Positions 36,820-43,701 are shown, counted from the first letter of the stretch. The stretch: 55,930 bases of DNA from Deltaproteobacteria bacterium GWA2_54_12 (GCA_001795535.1 MGPK01000061.1:50227-106156); one strand, 5' to 3'. The notes: generated by a model not told the origin, from the sequence alone. A program made the numbers and translations.

Positions 36820-36850
36820 AAATAAAGCGGGGCCCCGAAAGGGGCTCCGC
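36820..36850 (-). terminator. Intrinsic terminator after the PstS-like gene
   Basis: GCGGAGCCCC pairs with GGGGCCCCGC around a TTTC loop, then TTTATTT. It is the likely 3' end of the riboswitch-controlled PEP-CTERM/PstS-like operon. A second hairpin, CGGCCT with AGGCCG, lies at 36874-36894 right after the stop codon. Confidence 0.8.
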
Positions 36851-36894
36851 TACGGGTGTTACTTGGCTACGGCCTCAAACAAACAGGCCGTTTA

Positions 36895-38199
36895 TTACGG
36901 AAGCTGCGGGCTGGCAGCGCCCACATAGCCGGGGTAACCCTTGTCGTTGACCTTATTGAAGACCATCTCGGCACGGGTCGCCCAGTAGTCGCTCTTGGCA
37001 GAGCCCCATGCGGTAGAGGTGGTCGGGATGCTGGCCGGGTCAGCGGCAAAGGCCATCATCGCGGAGACGATGGGGTGGGTCACGGCGTAGTTCGGGGCAG
37101 CCGGGTCCTCGTACATCCACATGTTGGTGAAGTACTCGTAGCGGCCGTTCCTCATGTTGACGCGGGAGGGTACCTCGCCGTTGTAGCTCAGGCGCACGAC
37201 ATTGGGATAAGCAGACGTGGTCTGGTCGGCATCGGCATAGCCTACCGCGCCGGCGACGGTGTTTACGCACTTCATCAGGTCAGAGGAGCTGTCGTTGAAG
37301 TAGATCGTAGGACCGCCCACTGACTCAACGCTGGCCACCGGCGCGCCCCAGAAACCGCCGTTCATGATGGTGTGATCAAAGGCCGAGGCGGTGCCGGAAC
37401 CGGCATGACGGAGGCAGGCAACCGCGTCGAGGCTGACGAATTCATCGCCAAAGTCCTTCCAGTTATAGACCTGGCCGGAAAACAGCTGGACGGCCATGCT
37501 GCGGGGCATGTTGCTTATGGTCGAGAAGGCGCCGGCAGGATAGGCCGTGTCCTTCTGGACGGTGTTGTGGGAGAAGAAGGCAAAGGGCACGACGAGCGGC
37601 TGGTAGGAGGTCAGGCCCGTGACATCGATGCCGGTAAAGGTTCTGGAGATCACGCCGCCGCCAAGGGGGCCCTTGAGCTGGCCGGAGGAGGACTGGGTGA
37701 AAGACTCTGCGGCGACATCAGAAGCGCCGAGGGTGATGCGGGCGCACTTCGTGGCGCCGCAGCTGCCGGGAGCGGTAGCAGGGCCCCAGGTGGTGCAGGA
37801 GGCTTCGTCTATCATAAGCCTGTAGTAGGGGGCAAGCGCGGCGCCAGGGTACCCAACGCTGGTGGAAACGCACTTTTCGGCCGTGTCGGCGTAGTGGTCG
37901 TCGCCCATGACTGCGGAGGGGCCATCAAAGGAGGCCTTGGCGGCGACGCGGTAGTAGACGGTGTCAGCGCCGCAGGTCGCCCTGGTGATGCCCTGGTTGG
38001 AGCCGAGCTTGGCCTGCTCTATGTTGGTGCAGCCCATGTTCGTAAGGACGTTCGGGGCCACGGCGTTCCAGTAGAGGAACTGGGCGGAAGCGCCGTAGAT
38101 GTTGAGGTCGGTTGTGGCGGCGGAAACGGAACCAGCGAGGGTCAGCATCGAGGCGCCAGCGACGAACGATGCCAGTATCATTCTCTTGTTCATTGTCAT
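36895..38199 (-). CDS. PstS-like periplasmic substrate-binding protein, orphan
   Basis: A 434-residue exported protein with a signal peptide ending AGSVSA. It opens with LNIYGASAQFLYWNAVAP, comparable to the GAGAT(F) start of PstS. Later regions include VVPFAFFSHNTV, LFSGQVYNWKDFG and LRHAGSGTASAFDHTIM, which match PstS strands for ligand loops and the GSGT phosphate-binding loop. It has several extra cysteines and no Pst permease genes nearby. It lies about 60 nt after a riboswitch-controlled PEP-CTERM gene and shares its terminator. A non-transport role, for example scavenging or sensing in the extracellular matrix, is inferred. Two ATGs (38199, 38193) are possible; the second has better spacing from AGGAG. 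Confidence 0.7.
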   Translation of the reverse strand: MTMNKRMILASFVAGASMLTLAGSVSAATTDLNIYGASAQFLYWNAVAPNVLTNMGCTNIEQAKLGSNQGITRATCGADTVYYRVAAKASFDGPSAVMGDDHYADTAEKCVSTSVGYPGAALAPYYRLMIDEASCTTWGPATAPGSCGATKCARITLGASDVAAESFTQSSSGQLKGPLGGGVISRTFTGIDVTGLTSYQPLVVPFAFFSHNTVQKDTAYPAGAFSTISNMPRSMAVQLFSGQVYNWKDFGDEFVSLDAVACLRHAGSGTASAFDHTIMNGGFWGAPVASVESVGGPTIYFNDSSSDLMKCVNTVAGAVGYADADQTTSAYPNVVRLSYNGEVPSRVNMRNGRYEYFTNMWMYEDPAAPNYAVTHPIVSAMMAFAADPASIPTTSTAWGSAKSDYWATRAEMVFNKVNDKGYPGYVGAASPQLP

Positions 38200-38259
38200 G
38201 CTCTCCTTATTATTTTGGTTGTGTTCTATTTAATTTTGAAAAAAATCCCGATTCAGGTC

Positions 38260-38991
38260 TTATTTCTTCCTTTTGATACCAACGAGGGCCATGAGGCCGG
38301 AACCAAGAAGGAAAATCGGGGCCGGGATAGGTACCGGTGCAGCGCCCACTACCTCGGTGTGGCCGTCGCCATAGGTACGGAGCTTGGCGACCTGTGTGCC
38401 GGCAAGCGCGCTGTCCGGGGTGTTATAGTAGTACAGGTAAGAGTCAACATAGCCGACGGTGTCTATGTCTGCGAGACTGGTCTCGCCGTTCAGCGCGGGT
38501 ATGAACCCTGCGAAGCCGCCGGCGCCTGCCATCGTGGTCAGGGTGGTGTTGTAGGTCTGGCTATCTGTCTTCGCGATAATCGCCTGGTTGGAGATGCCGG
38601 CAACCGTGGCGTACTTGGACATTACGCTCGTTGTGGCTGACTGGTAGCCGACCCACTTACGGCTGCCTGAGGTCTGGCCGGTGGCCGGACCGCTGGTCCA
38701 CGCGTCGGAGGTAGACGCCTGCTTCACGAAGTAGGCTACCCTGAGATCTCCCCATGTGGCGGTCGAGAAGACGCCGCTGCCAGCGGTCACTGTGTTGCCG
38801 AGGGTCTGTGTCGCGCCGGTGTACGCGGTGGTGGGATGGAAAGCGCCAAGGTCGGTGGCGACTTCATAACCGCCATTGGTCTGATAAACTACCTGTATAA
38901 GGCTGCCGTCGGTAAAATACGCCATGGCCTGTCCGCTGAAGCCGAACAGGGACACGGTTGTTGCTGCAAGAAACAATAAGCTCCTCTTCAT
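38260..38991 (-). CDS. PEP-CTERM sorting-domain protein under riboswitch control
   Basis: A 243-residue exported protein. The signal peptide VSLFGFSGQAMAYF is followed by a Ser/Thr/Gly-rich beta-like middle (QTLGNTVTAGSGVFSTATWG) with no recognised family. VAKLRTYGDGHTEVV and the sorting tail VPIPAPIFLLGSGLMALVGI, then KRKK, complete it. It probably passes through the exosortase for anchoring or release into the matrix. The Shine-Dalgarno AGGAG lies 9 nt before the ATG and can pair with the 3' strand of the GEMM aptamer upstream. The PstS-like gene follows in the same transcript. Confidence 0.82.
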   Translation of the reverse strand: MKRSLLFLAATTVSLFGFSGQAMAYFTDGSLIQVVYQTNGGYEVATDLGAFHPTTAYTGATQTLGNTVTAGSGVFSTATWGDLRVAYFVKQASTSDAWTSGPATGQTSGSRKWVGYQSATTSVMSKYATVAGISNQAIIAKTDSQTYNTTLTTMAGAGGFAGFIPALNGETSLADIDTVGYVDSYLYYYNTPDSALAGTQVAKLRTYGDGHTEVVGAAPVPIPAPIFLLGSGLMALVGIKRKK

Positions 38992-38999
38992 TTACTTTT

Positions 39000-39034
39000 C
39001 TCCTGAGTTTTTTTGAATTTCTAAACTCCCTCAG
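39000..39034 (-). promoter_or_regulatory. Expression platform sequestering the PEP-CTERM ribosome site
   Basis: The minus-strand sequence CCTGAG at the 3' edge of the aptamer can pair with CTCAGG containing the Shine-Dalgarno. GAGTTT and AAACTC in between add a competing stem. CTGAGG is also the 3' strand of the aptamer P1 helix. Ligand-stabilised P1 would therefore free the ribosome site, making a translational ON switch. Confidence 0.6.
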
Positions 39035-39111
39035 GCAACCCGGCCGTCCGCGCTTCGCGGACCCGTGGCTTTCCGTCACCCGGTCACCCGGGCTTTGGCC
39101 TTATTCTGAAG
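39029..39111 (-). ncRNA. GEMM-I cyclic dinucleotide riboswitch aptamer
   Basis: Minus strand. P1 is CTTCAG with CTGAGG. AAGGCCAAAGCC is followed by a CCCGG/CCGGG helix capped by a GTGA (GNRA) tetraloop. Then come GACGGAAAGCC, close to the GEMM core GACGCAAAGCC, and ACGGG, a helix GTCCGC/GCGGAC, and GGCCGGGTTGCC. This order and the GCC...GGGTTGCC ending match GEMM-I RNAs that bind c-di-GMP (Ia) or cAMP-GMP (Ib, known from Geobacter-like bacteria). AAGGC rather than AGGGC before the P2 helix leans towards the Ib type, but I cannot decide the ligand. Confidence 0.8.
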
Positions 39112-39257
39112 GCTGGATGACCTGAGTCCGGTCACCATCCCCTTATTCGCCGCAAAGCCTTTTTTCGCCCCCTGTTCACCTCCTTTTCGAATCGAATTTT
39201 TCGAGCCTGCCCGGCTTTTTCCGAAGAAAAGGCCCCATCCGTGTGAAACAAGCTCTT

Positions 39258-39298
39258 GATACGGGCTTTCTGTTACCCAGCAGGGCAGCCAAGTACCC
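39258..39298 (-). repeat. Conserved leader element, copy 2 (degenerate)
   Basis: Minus strand GGGTACTTGGCTG, a short imperfect centre, then ACAGAAAGCCCGTATC. It matches copies 1 and 3 at most fixed positions but lacks the clean terminator; only a loose hairpin followed by TTTTC is present. Confidence 0.5.
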
Positions 39299-39303
39299 TT
39301 GAT

Positions 39304-39349
39304 AAAAAAAGCCCGAATCGAGAAGATACAACCTTCTCCGATTCGGGCT
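39304..39349 (-). terminator. Intrinsic terminator after the DUF2292-like gene
   Basis: Minus strand AGCCCGAATCGG/CGATTCGGGCT with an AGAAG/CTTCT inner stem and seven U residues. It ends the 39399 transcript or conditionally blocks read-through to the PEP-CTERM gene. The outer stem is nearly identical to the terminator at 34472. Confidence 0.85.
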
Positions 39350-39390
39350 TTCTGGTGCTACGGCATATCTGCCGGTCAGCAAAGGACCCT
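39339..39390 (-). repeat. Conserved leader element, copy 1
   Basis: Minus strand GGGTCCTTTGCTG, a GGCA/TGCC hairpin, then CACCAGAAAGCCCGAATC merging into the terminator. It is located immediately after the stop codon of the small DUF2292-like gene. Confidence 0.6.
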
Positions 39391-39398
39391 TCTAAACT

Positions 39399-39533
39399 CT
39401 ACTTCTTCAGTATTTCCTCGAACTTCTCCACTCTCCCGATGGCGCCGCGGGTAAAGTTGATCTTGATGTAACCGGTGAACCTCTTTTCCACCAGGGCTTT
39501 TATCATGTCGATGAGCTTCGGCAGCTTATCCAT
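39399..39533 (-). CDS. Small DUF2292/YezD-like protein
   Basis: A 44-residue protein: MDKLPKLIDMIKALVEKRFT forms a helix, GYIKINFTRGAIGRVEKFEE two strands. It is a close paralogue of the first gene of the long directon at 33262. The ATG at 39533 has AGGAG 8 nt upstream; in-frame extensions upstream lack such a site. Its function is unknown. It is followed at once by conserved leader element copy 1 and a terminator, then by the PEP-CTERM operon. Confidence 0.7.
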   Translation of the reverse strand: MDKLPKLIDMIKALVEKRFTGYIKINFTRGAIGRVEKFEEILKK

Positions 39534-39578
39534 TTGCGGCTCTCCTGTTTTCATGGATATACCTGAAGCTTCATGACG

Positions 39579-39623
39579 GTCATCCCGTATAGGGGACATA
39601 ATGAAGGCTCTTTGTGAATTTTT
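39579..39623 (-). promoter_or_regulatory. Possible weak Pho-box-like promoter
   Basis: Minus strand half-sites CTTCCAT and AATTCAC are separated by 4 nt, with a -10-like CATTAT 10 nt later, about 60 nt upstream of the 39533 start. Both half-sites deviate from the consensus. The remainder of 39534-39809 shows no gene and no convincing terminator for ppx. Confidence 0.25.
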
Positions 39624-39809
39624 GATGGAAGCGAAAAGAAAATTTGTGAACTCTGCTGAAATGCCCGGGCCTGTTGCTTCTCCTGAGGCTAATATCCGCG
39701 AAAAATCTGGTTTTTTTGGTCAAACAACCGATTCGCAACATACTTCAAAAAATATGGCGGCGTGAACCGACAGATCTGTTTACTGGTAATCGTGATCATC
39801 TGCGCATCT

Positions 39810-40778
39810 TCAAAATGGGCAATGCACATCCTCTCTGGATCCCCTGTCCATTGTATCAAGGACGATCCCTTCCCTCAAAGCCGCCCCTGAGACAGTCATG
39901 CTCTTTATCCTGAACTTCTTGAATGACTCTTTGAGGATTAGCGCCCCCGCGGTTATTATGTCCGCCCGTCCACTGTCGAGCCCCTTGAGGCCGGCCCTCT
40001 TTCTTGCGTCCCTCGCCGCGATAATCTCGTCAACCATCTCAAAGAGCTCTATCCTCGAAAAAGAGAGCCTGTCTTTTTTCGAATACCTTGTCCCGTCCCT
40101 CTTGTACCCGATCATGCGCGCGATGTTGAATATGGTCCCGGACGAACCGACGACGGCGTCATACTCCTCCGCGTTTATCGAGGGGGCAACCCTGTCGAGC
40201 TGGCCCGCTATATGCGACCTGCATTCCATTATCGAGGCGGCGTCAGTCTTCTCCCGGGTGAAAAAACGGCGCGTGAGCCTTACTGCCCCAAGCCTCAGGG
40301 ACGCGGCAAAGAGCGCCTCGCGCCTCTTTCCTATAACAAACTCCGTGCTGCCGCCCCCTATATCGATGAGAAGGACTTTTTTATTAAAAACAGGAAGGCA
40401 AGACAGGACGCCCTGATAGATCAAAGCCGCCTCCTCCTCGCCTGAGACCACCTCGATCCGTATGCCTGCCGCCCTCCTCGCGCGCCTTATGAACGCGTCG
40501 CGGTTTGCAGCCTCCCTCAGGGCGCTTGTGGCTATCGCCCTTACAGGGGCGCCGTTAAGGTCCGCGATAGTTTTGAACCTCTTGAGGGCTTCAATACCCC
40601 GTTCCATAGCGCTCCCTGACAGGCATTTCATCCCGCCGCCCCCGAGGCGCACCATCCTTTTCTCTTTGTACAGCGTCCTGAATTTGCGGCTTTTCTCGCT
40701 GATCTCCACGATTATCAGGTGGAATGAATTCGTGCCGAGGTCAATGGCGGCAAGCCTTTGGATGTCAGCCGTTCTCAA
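39810..40778 (-). CDS. ppx: Ppx/GppA family phosphatase (exopolyphosphatase-like)
   Basis: A 322-residue protein of the ASKHA fold. LAAIDLGTNSFHLIIVEI is the phosphate-1 loop, EVVSGEEEAALIYQGVL contains the catalytic Glu region, and LLIDIGGGSTEFVIGKRRE is the phosphate-2 loop. The length matches the short Ppx class lacking the C-terminal HD domain. It would hydrolyse polyphosphate ends or pppGpp. It is the last gene of the sixA operon and overlaps the kinase-like gene by 14 nt. Confidence 0.88.
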   Translation of the reverse strand: MRTADIQRLAAIDLGTNSFHLIIVEISEKSRKFRTLYKEKRMVRLGGGGMKCLSGSAMERGIEALKRFKTIADLNGAPVRAIATSALREAANRDAFIRRARRAAGIRIEVVSGEEEAALIYQGVLSCLPVFNKKVLLIDIGGGSTEFVIGKRREALFAASLRLGAVRLTRRFFTREKTDAASIMECRSHIAGQLDRVAPSINAEEYDAVVGSSGTIFNIARMIGYKRDGTRYSKKDRLSFSRIELFEMVDEIIAARDARKRAGLKGLDSGRADIITAGALILKESFKKFRIKSMTVSGAALREGIVLDTMDRGSREDVHCPF

Positions 40779-41499
40779 TGACAGTCAGTATCCCTTCCTT
40801 AAGATTCCTGTTCACTTCCTCGAAGCTCTTAGACGCGTCGACTGTCCTGAAGATGAATTCGCCGGTCATGAGATCGAACTCTTCGAGCACCCTTTTCTGG
40901 TATTCGACGAAACTATCGTAGAAGTCTTCTCCGAGCCTCAGGTCCATTCCAGACTCCCAATAGTCCATGCCCTCTCCGGCCCCTTCGTCAAGATAACGCT
41001 GGTTCAGGGTCTGGCTGTTTATAACGCGCGGTACGAGGTCCCCTATCCCTATCTTCATGTAGAATACCGCGTCAGGGGCGATGGCAAACCCGAAGACTTC
41101 CCTGATCCACGCCCTGTCGGCGCCCCTCACGACCGCCCTGGCGAAAGCCGTATATATGTATCTGTCCGCGAGTACGACGAAGCCGGATTTCAAGGCGGGT
41201 ATTATCTGGTGCTCGAGCCTGTCCGCGAGGTCAGCGGCATAGAGGAGATTGAAGGTGTTTATGTTCAGGCCGTGGCCGGCCTTGGCCTTCTCTATCGTCT
41301 TTCCGATGAGCGGCGAGCGGGTCCAGCCTGTCGTCATCACACCGAAGCCCTTGACCTCGAGCCATTTCTTGAGATCTTCTATCTGGGTAGACCTGCCGAC
41401 CCCGTCGGTCCCCTCTATTACTATGAGCTTTCCTGTCAGGTCAGCCAGGTTATGGTATGGTATCCCGTCACCGAAAAAACTTATCCTTTTACCGGACAT
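40765..41499 (-). CDS. Thymidylate-kinase-like protein with altered Walker A
   Basis: A 244-residue P-loop protein like Tmk: LIVIEGTDGVGRSTQIEDLK at 26-45, VVLADRYIYTAFARAV with the DR motif, and C-terminal FRTVDASKSFEEVNRNL. The invariant Walker A lysine is Arg (GVGRST), a single-base change (AGG for AAG), so phosphoryl transfer may be weak or lost. It is a tandem paralogue of the next gene upstream. Position in a sixA-ppx operon suggests a polyphosphate or nucleotide-phosphate role rather than housekeeping dTMP kinase. That is inference. Confidence 0.7.
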   Translation of the reverse strand: MSGKRISFFGDGIPYHNLADLTGKLIVIEGTDGVGRSTQIEDLKKWLEVKGFGVMTTGWTRSPLIGKTIEKAKAGHGLNINTFNLLYAADLADRLEHQIIPALKSGFVVLADRYIYTAFARAVVRGADRAWIREVFGFAIAPDAVFYMKIGIGDLVPRVINSQTLNQRYLDEGAGEGMDYWESGMDLRLGEDFYDSFVEYQKRVLEEFDLMTGEFIFRTVDASKSFEEVNRNLKEGILTVIENG

Positions 41500-42202
41500 A
41501 TACTGCCTCCGCTCTCTTCAAAAAAGGCGCGGGCCTGAACTCTTTGAGCCGCTCGCGCACGATATCACGCATCATGGCCTGCTGTTTTTCTATCGGCAGG
41601 GTAGCGTCAATGACGGTCAGTCCATATTCCTGAGCCAGCCGTTCGTATTCTTCGAGTATCCTGCCCTGAAAAAGAACGAAGCTCTCTTCCCTGTCTTCGC
41701 TCAGGCCGAGGTCCATCCCAGCCTCATGGAACTTCAGGGTCGGCCTTCCGCTCAATATCCTCTGCAGCGAAATATCCACCGGGACATTGAAGTAGAAGGC
41801 GATGTCCGGCCTGATGGCGAACCCGTAAAGATTCCTGACCCATTCCGGGTGCACGCCCCTTACCACGTCCCTGCTGAAGGCCGTATAGATGTACCTGTCC
41901 GCGAGGACGATCATCCCTGCCTTGAGCGGCGGAATGATAAGATGCGCGAGCCTGTCACCAAAGTCAGTCGCGTGAAGTATGCTGAAGGTGGTTGGCGTCA
42001 GCAGATTCTTCTTTTTCCCCCGTTTGATGGTGTCGTTTACGAGCGCGGAAGAATTCCATTCGGTGAAGAACACCTTGTATCCAGAGTTTATGAGCCACTT
42101 CTGCAGCAGTTGAAGCTGCGTCGATTTCCCGGAACCGTCTATCCCTTCCACTATTATGAGTTTTCCCGGATAGGGATGGGCTCTATTGAATGACCTGACC
42201 AC
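41489..42202 (-). CDS. Thymidylate-kinase-like protein
   Basis: A 237-residue P-loop kinase fold with intact Walker A (IIVEGIDGSGKSTQLQLLQ). VLADRYIYTAFSRDVVRG matches the downstream paralogue almost residue for residue. The C-terminus YGLTVIDATLPIEKQQAMM fits Tmk. Its N-terminal extension and lid differ from standard Tmk, and the duplication beside ppx argues for a specialised substrate. It overlaps the following gene by 11 nt. Confidence 0.75.
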   Translation of the reverse strand: MVRSFNRAHPYPGKLIIVEGIDGSGKSTQLQLLQKWLINSGYKVFFTEWNSSALVNDTIKRGKKKNLLTPTTFSILHATDFGDRLAHLIIPPLKAGMIVLADRYIYTAFSRDVVRGVHPEWVRNLYGFAIRPDIAFYFNVPVDISLQRILSGRPTLKFHEAGMDLGLSEDREESFVLFQGRILEEYERLAQEYGLTVIDATLPIEKQQAMMRDIVRERLKEFRPAPFLKRAEAVYVR

Positions 42203-42219
42203 CTGGTTGCCTCCTTTTG

Positions 42220-42723
42220 TTATCTTCCCTTTCCTAAAAGTCTGAGATGCTTCGGGCTCAAATGCCAGATCACCCTGCCAGGCGTCTCAAGCGGCAGGCA
42301 AGCTATGTCTATCCTGCAAAGGGCGCCTTTTTTGAATTCTATAACATGCGTATGAGAGCCGATGAGCGCAGAAGCGAAAAGCCCGAGCCCTGTCTCGTGG
42401 CCCACTATCAGCACCCTTTTTTTCATCCTGTTTCTGGCTAACAGGGACAGGACGCCTTTGGCAGGCGCTCCAGGCATAAGCTCAGTGCAAGTCTCGATTA
42501 TCCCCTCACACCACATCGCCCTCGCGGCTATCCTCGCCGTCCCGGCAGCCCTCGAAAGCCTGCTGGTGTATATGGCGTCGAGCGCAGGGACGACTCTTGC
42601 CATGCCTTTGGCCGCCAGCTCCATTTTTTTTATGCCGTCTTCAGTGAGCGGCCTGTCGTCGTCAGGGTACGCGGCCTCAGTCCGCTTGACTGCCACCGCG
42701 TGGCGCAATATGTATACTTCCAT
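42220..42723 (-). CDS. sixA: SixA-type phosphohistidine phosphatase
   Basis: A 167-residue histidine phosphatase. The RHG-type motif is MEVYILRHAVAVKR (catalytic His in RHA), with DRPLTEDGIKKM, IYTSRLSRAAGTARI and a second His in VLIVGHETGLG. SixA members dephosphorylate phosphohistidine in signalling proteins. The ATG at 42723 begins at the canonical fold start; a longer in-frame form would add 19 unrelated residues. It is the first gene of the ppx operon. A sigma-70-like promoter (TTGCCG, 16 nt, TAATAT) lies roughly 120 nt upstream on the minus strand. Confidence 0.85.
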   Translation of the reverse strand: MEVYILRHAVAVKRTEAAYPDDDRPLTEDGIKKMELAAKGMARVVPALDAIYTSRLSRAAGTARIAARAMWCEGIIETCTELMPGAPAKGVLSLLARNRMKKRVLIVGHETGLGLFASALIGSHTHVIEFKKGALCRIDIACLPLETPGRVIWHLSPKHLRLLGKGR

Positions 42724-42953
42724 CTTTCCCGCAGCCCCTTCATTTAAAAAAAGCCGTAGCGTTCTACAAAGCGGCTCCATCCCGGCAGAAAGGCTTTAAA
42801 TACGCTCTGACGCGGTAATTTAGCTTTTTTTTGTGAAGGGAATATTACAAATATATAGAGATTCGGCAACTTGAGCCTCCGTCCCGGAAAAGGCCGGAGA
42901 ACTGAAACGCAATAACCATGACCACATGCGCTATTAAAGACGCGCGCCATTCC

Positions 42954-43008
42954 CTGTAACTACAATTCTCCGCTCCGTAACTGAGAGTTCACAATCGTCA
43001 TGTAAAAT
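42954..43008 (+). promoter_or_regulatory. Pho-box-like promoter of small Cys protein gene 43051
   Basis: Half-sites CCGTAAC (42975) and AGTTCAC (42986) are 4 nt apart, then 10 nt to the -10 TAAAAT at 43003. An additional CTGTAAC lies at 42954, 21 nt upstream of the first. The predicted start is near 43015, giving a leader of about 36 nt. Confidence 0.5.
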
Positions 43009-43050
43009 CAAACCTATTATGTCCGAAAAACATGCGCAGGAGAATTCAGG

Positions 43051-43251
43051 ATGGACATATTCAACCCGTGCCCATATCTAAAGGGCTCAGGCAGACTCGT
43101 CATATGTGAAGCTGTCTTTAACATAATAAGGGACATGCTGAACGCAAGTCATGAGAGGTGCCTCGGCGGACGGTACAGGGAATGTCCGCTTTTCATTCAC
43201 CAACAGGAAAAAACCAATGAAAAGAACAATGTTCTGCGGCAGAACGCTTAA
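43051..43251 (+). CDS. Small four-cysteine protein, paralogue A
   Basis: A 66-residue protein. The pattern is CPYLKGSGRLVIC, 17 residues, then CLGGRYRECPLF, i.e. CP..KG......C ... C.......CP. The same framework occurs at 46167, 46518 and 51176. The four Cys could bind zinc or an Fe-S cluster. I recognise the CPYL...CP style from small hypothetical proteins of Geobacter-like bacteria but know no function. AGGAG lies 8 nt before the ATG. The tail after residue 48 is polar and probably disordered. Confidence 0.75.
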   Translation: MDIFNPCPYLKGSGRLVICEAVFNIIRDMLNASHERCLGGRYRECPLFIHQQEKTNEKNNVLRQNA

Positions 43252-43302
43252 TTCTTCCGAACGAAAGGGCTTGGTCTGATTTTAGCGCGTTAGTGAAAAT
43301 CC

Positions 43303-43334
43303 GCAGGAAACTCACAGCGGCTGTTTTTTCCTGC
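43303..43334 (+). terminator. Terminator-like hairpin after 43051 gene
   Basis: Nested inverted repeats GCAGGAAA/TTTCCTGC and ACAG/CTGT around CGG are followed within the arm by six T residues. It plausibly ends the small-protein transcript. A smaller hairpin GTTCTG/CAGAAC overlaps the 3' end of the gene. Confidence 0.6.
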
Positions 43335-43363
43335 CTGCCTAAATATATCTACCAGTGCTCAAT

Positions 43364-43408
43364 TTTTAACTGGCCTGCAATACTCCCTTAACAGGGAAGG
43401 TCTAATAT
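43364..43408 (+). promoter_or_regulatory. Pho-box-like promoter upstream of structured element
   Basis: Three half-sites TTTTAAC, CTGCAAT and CCTTAAC have 4-nt spacers; 10 nt later comes -10 TAATAT (43403-43408). It is one of the best sites in the window. The predicted transcript starts near 43415 and runs into the hairpin element at 43457 and on to the GT4 gene at 43728. Confidence 0.6.
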
Positions 43409-43456
43409 CAATGCGGAAATAAACGATAACACTCTGCAATACTTCTCTACCCTCCT

Positions 43457-43571
43457 GCTGACCGGGCAGGCGCAAGGAAACTCGATTTCGCTGTCGAGGC
43501 CTTCGCAACGGCGTTAATGTTGAGCTCTGTGTCCGCAGAGAAGGGGTGACGCCTGAAACTGCCCGGTCAGC
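43457..43571. repeat. 115-bp inverted-repeat element (MITE-like or structured RNA)
   Basis: A perfect 13-bp inverted repeat, GCTGACCGGGCAG/CTGCCCGGTCAGC, bounds about 89 bp. The interior folds into two arms: GCG-AAGG/CCTT-CGC capped by CTCGA/TCGAG, and GGCGT/ACGCC capped by CTCTG/CAGAG, giving a three-way junction. The outer flanks are ACCCTCCT and AACCTCCT, an 8-bp near-repeat as expected from target duplication. No coding capacity. I cannot tell a small non-autonomous transposon from a functional RNA. Confidence 0.6.
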
Positions 43572-43661
43572 AACCTCCTTTTCGTTCATGTCCGTATTAG
43601 ACGGGCCATTCCAATCATCATGGGCGTAACGAAGACATTGCGTTCACAATTATTCCTATCA

Positions 43662-43695
43662 CTGTAAAGGAGGCTTAACATTCCCCGTGTAATTT
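43662..43695 (+). promoter_or_regulatory. Pho-box-like promoter of GT4-phoH operon
   Basis: Half-sites CTGTAAA and GCTTAAC have a 4-nt spacer; -10 TAATTT lies 10 nt downstream (43690-43695). The predicted start at about 43702 coincides with an ATG. The block TTAACATTCCCC is shared exactly with the promoter at 51119-51130. Confidence 0.55.
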
Positions 43696-43701
43696 TGAAT
43701 C

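Noticed and set aside
37372-38640. 422-codon plus-strand frame opposite the PstS-like and PEP-CTERM genes
   Set aside because: Gly/Val/Ala-rich translation without motifs, crossing two well-supported minus-strand genes and their intergenic region.
40462-41538. 358-codon plus-strand frame opposite ppx and the kinase-like gene
   Set aside because: No domain-like sequence, and it lies antisense to two recognised genes.
43457-43571. Calling the inverted-repeat element an IS remnant of a named family
   Set aside because: No transposase fragment, and the ends do not match a family I can name with confidence.
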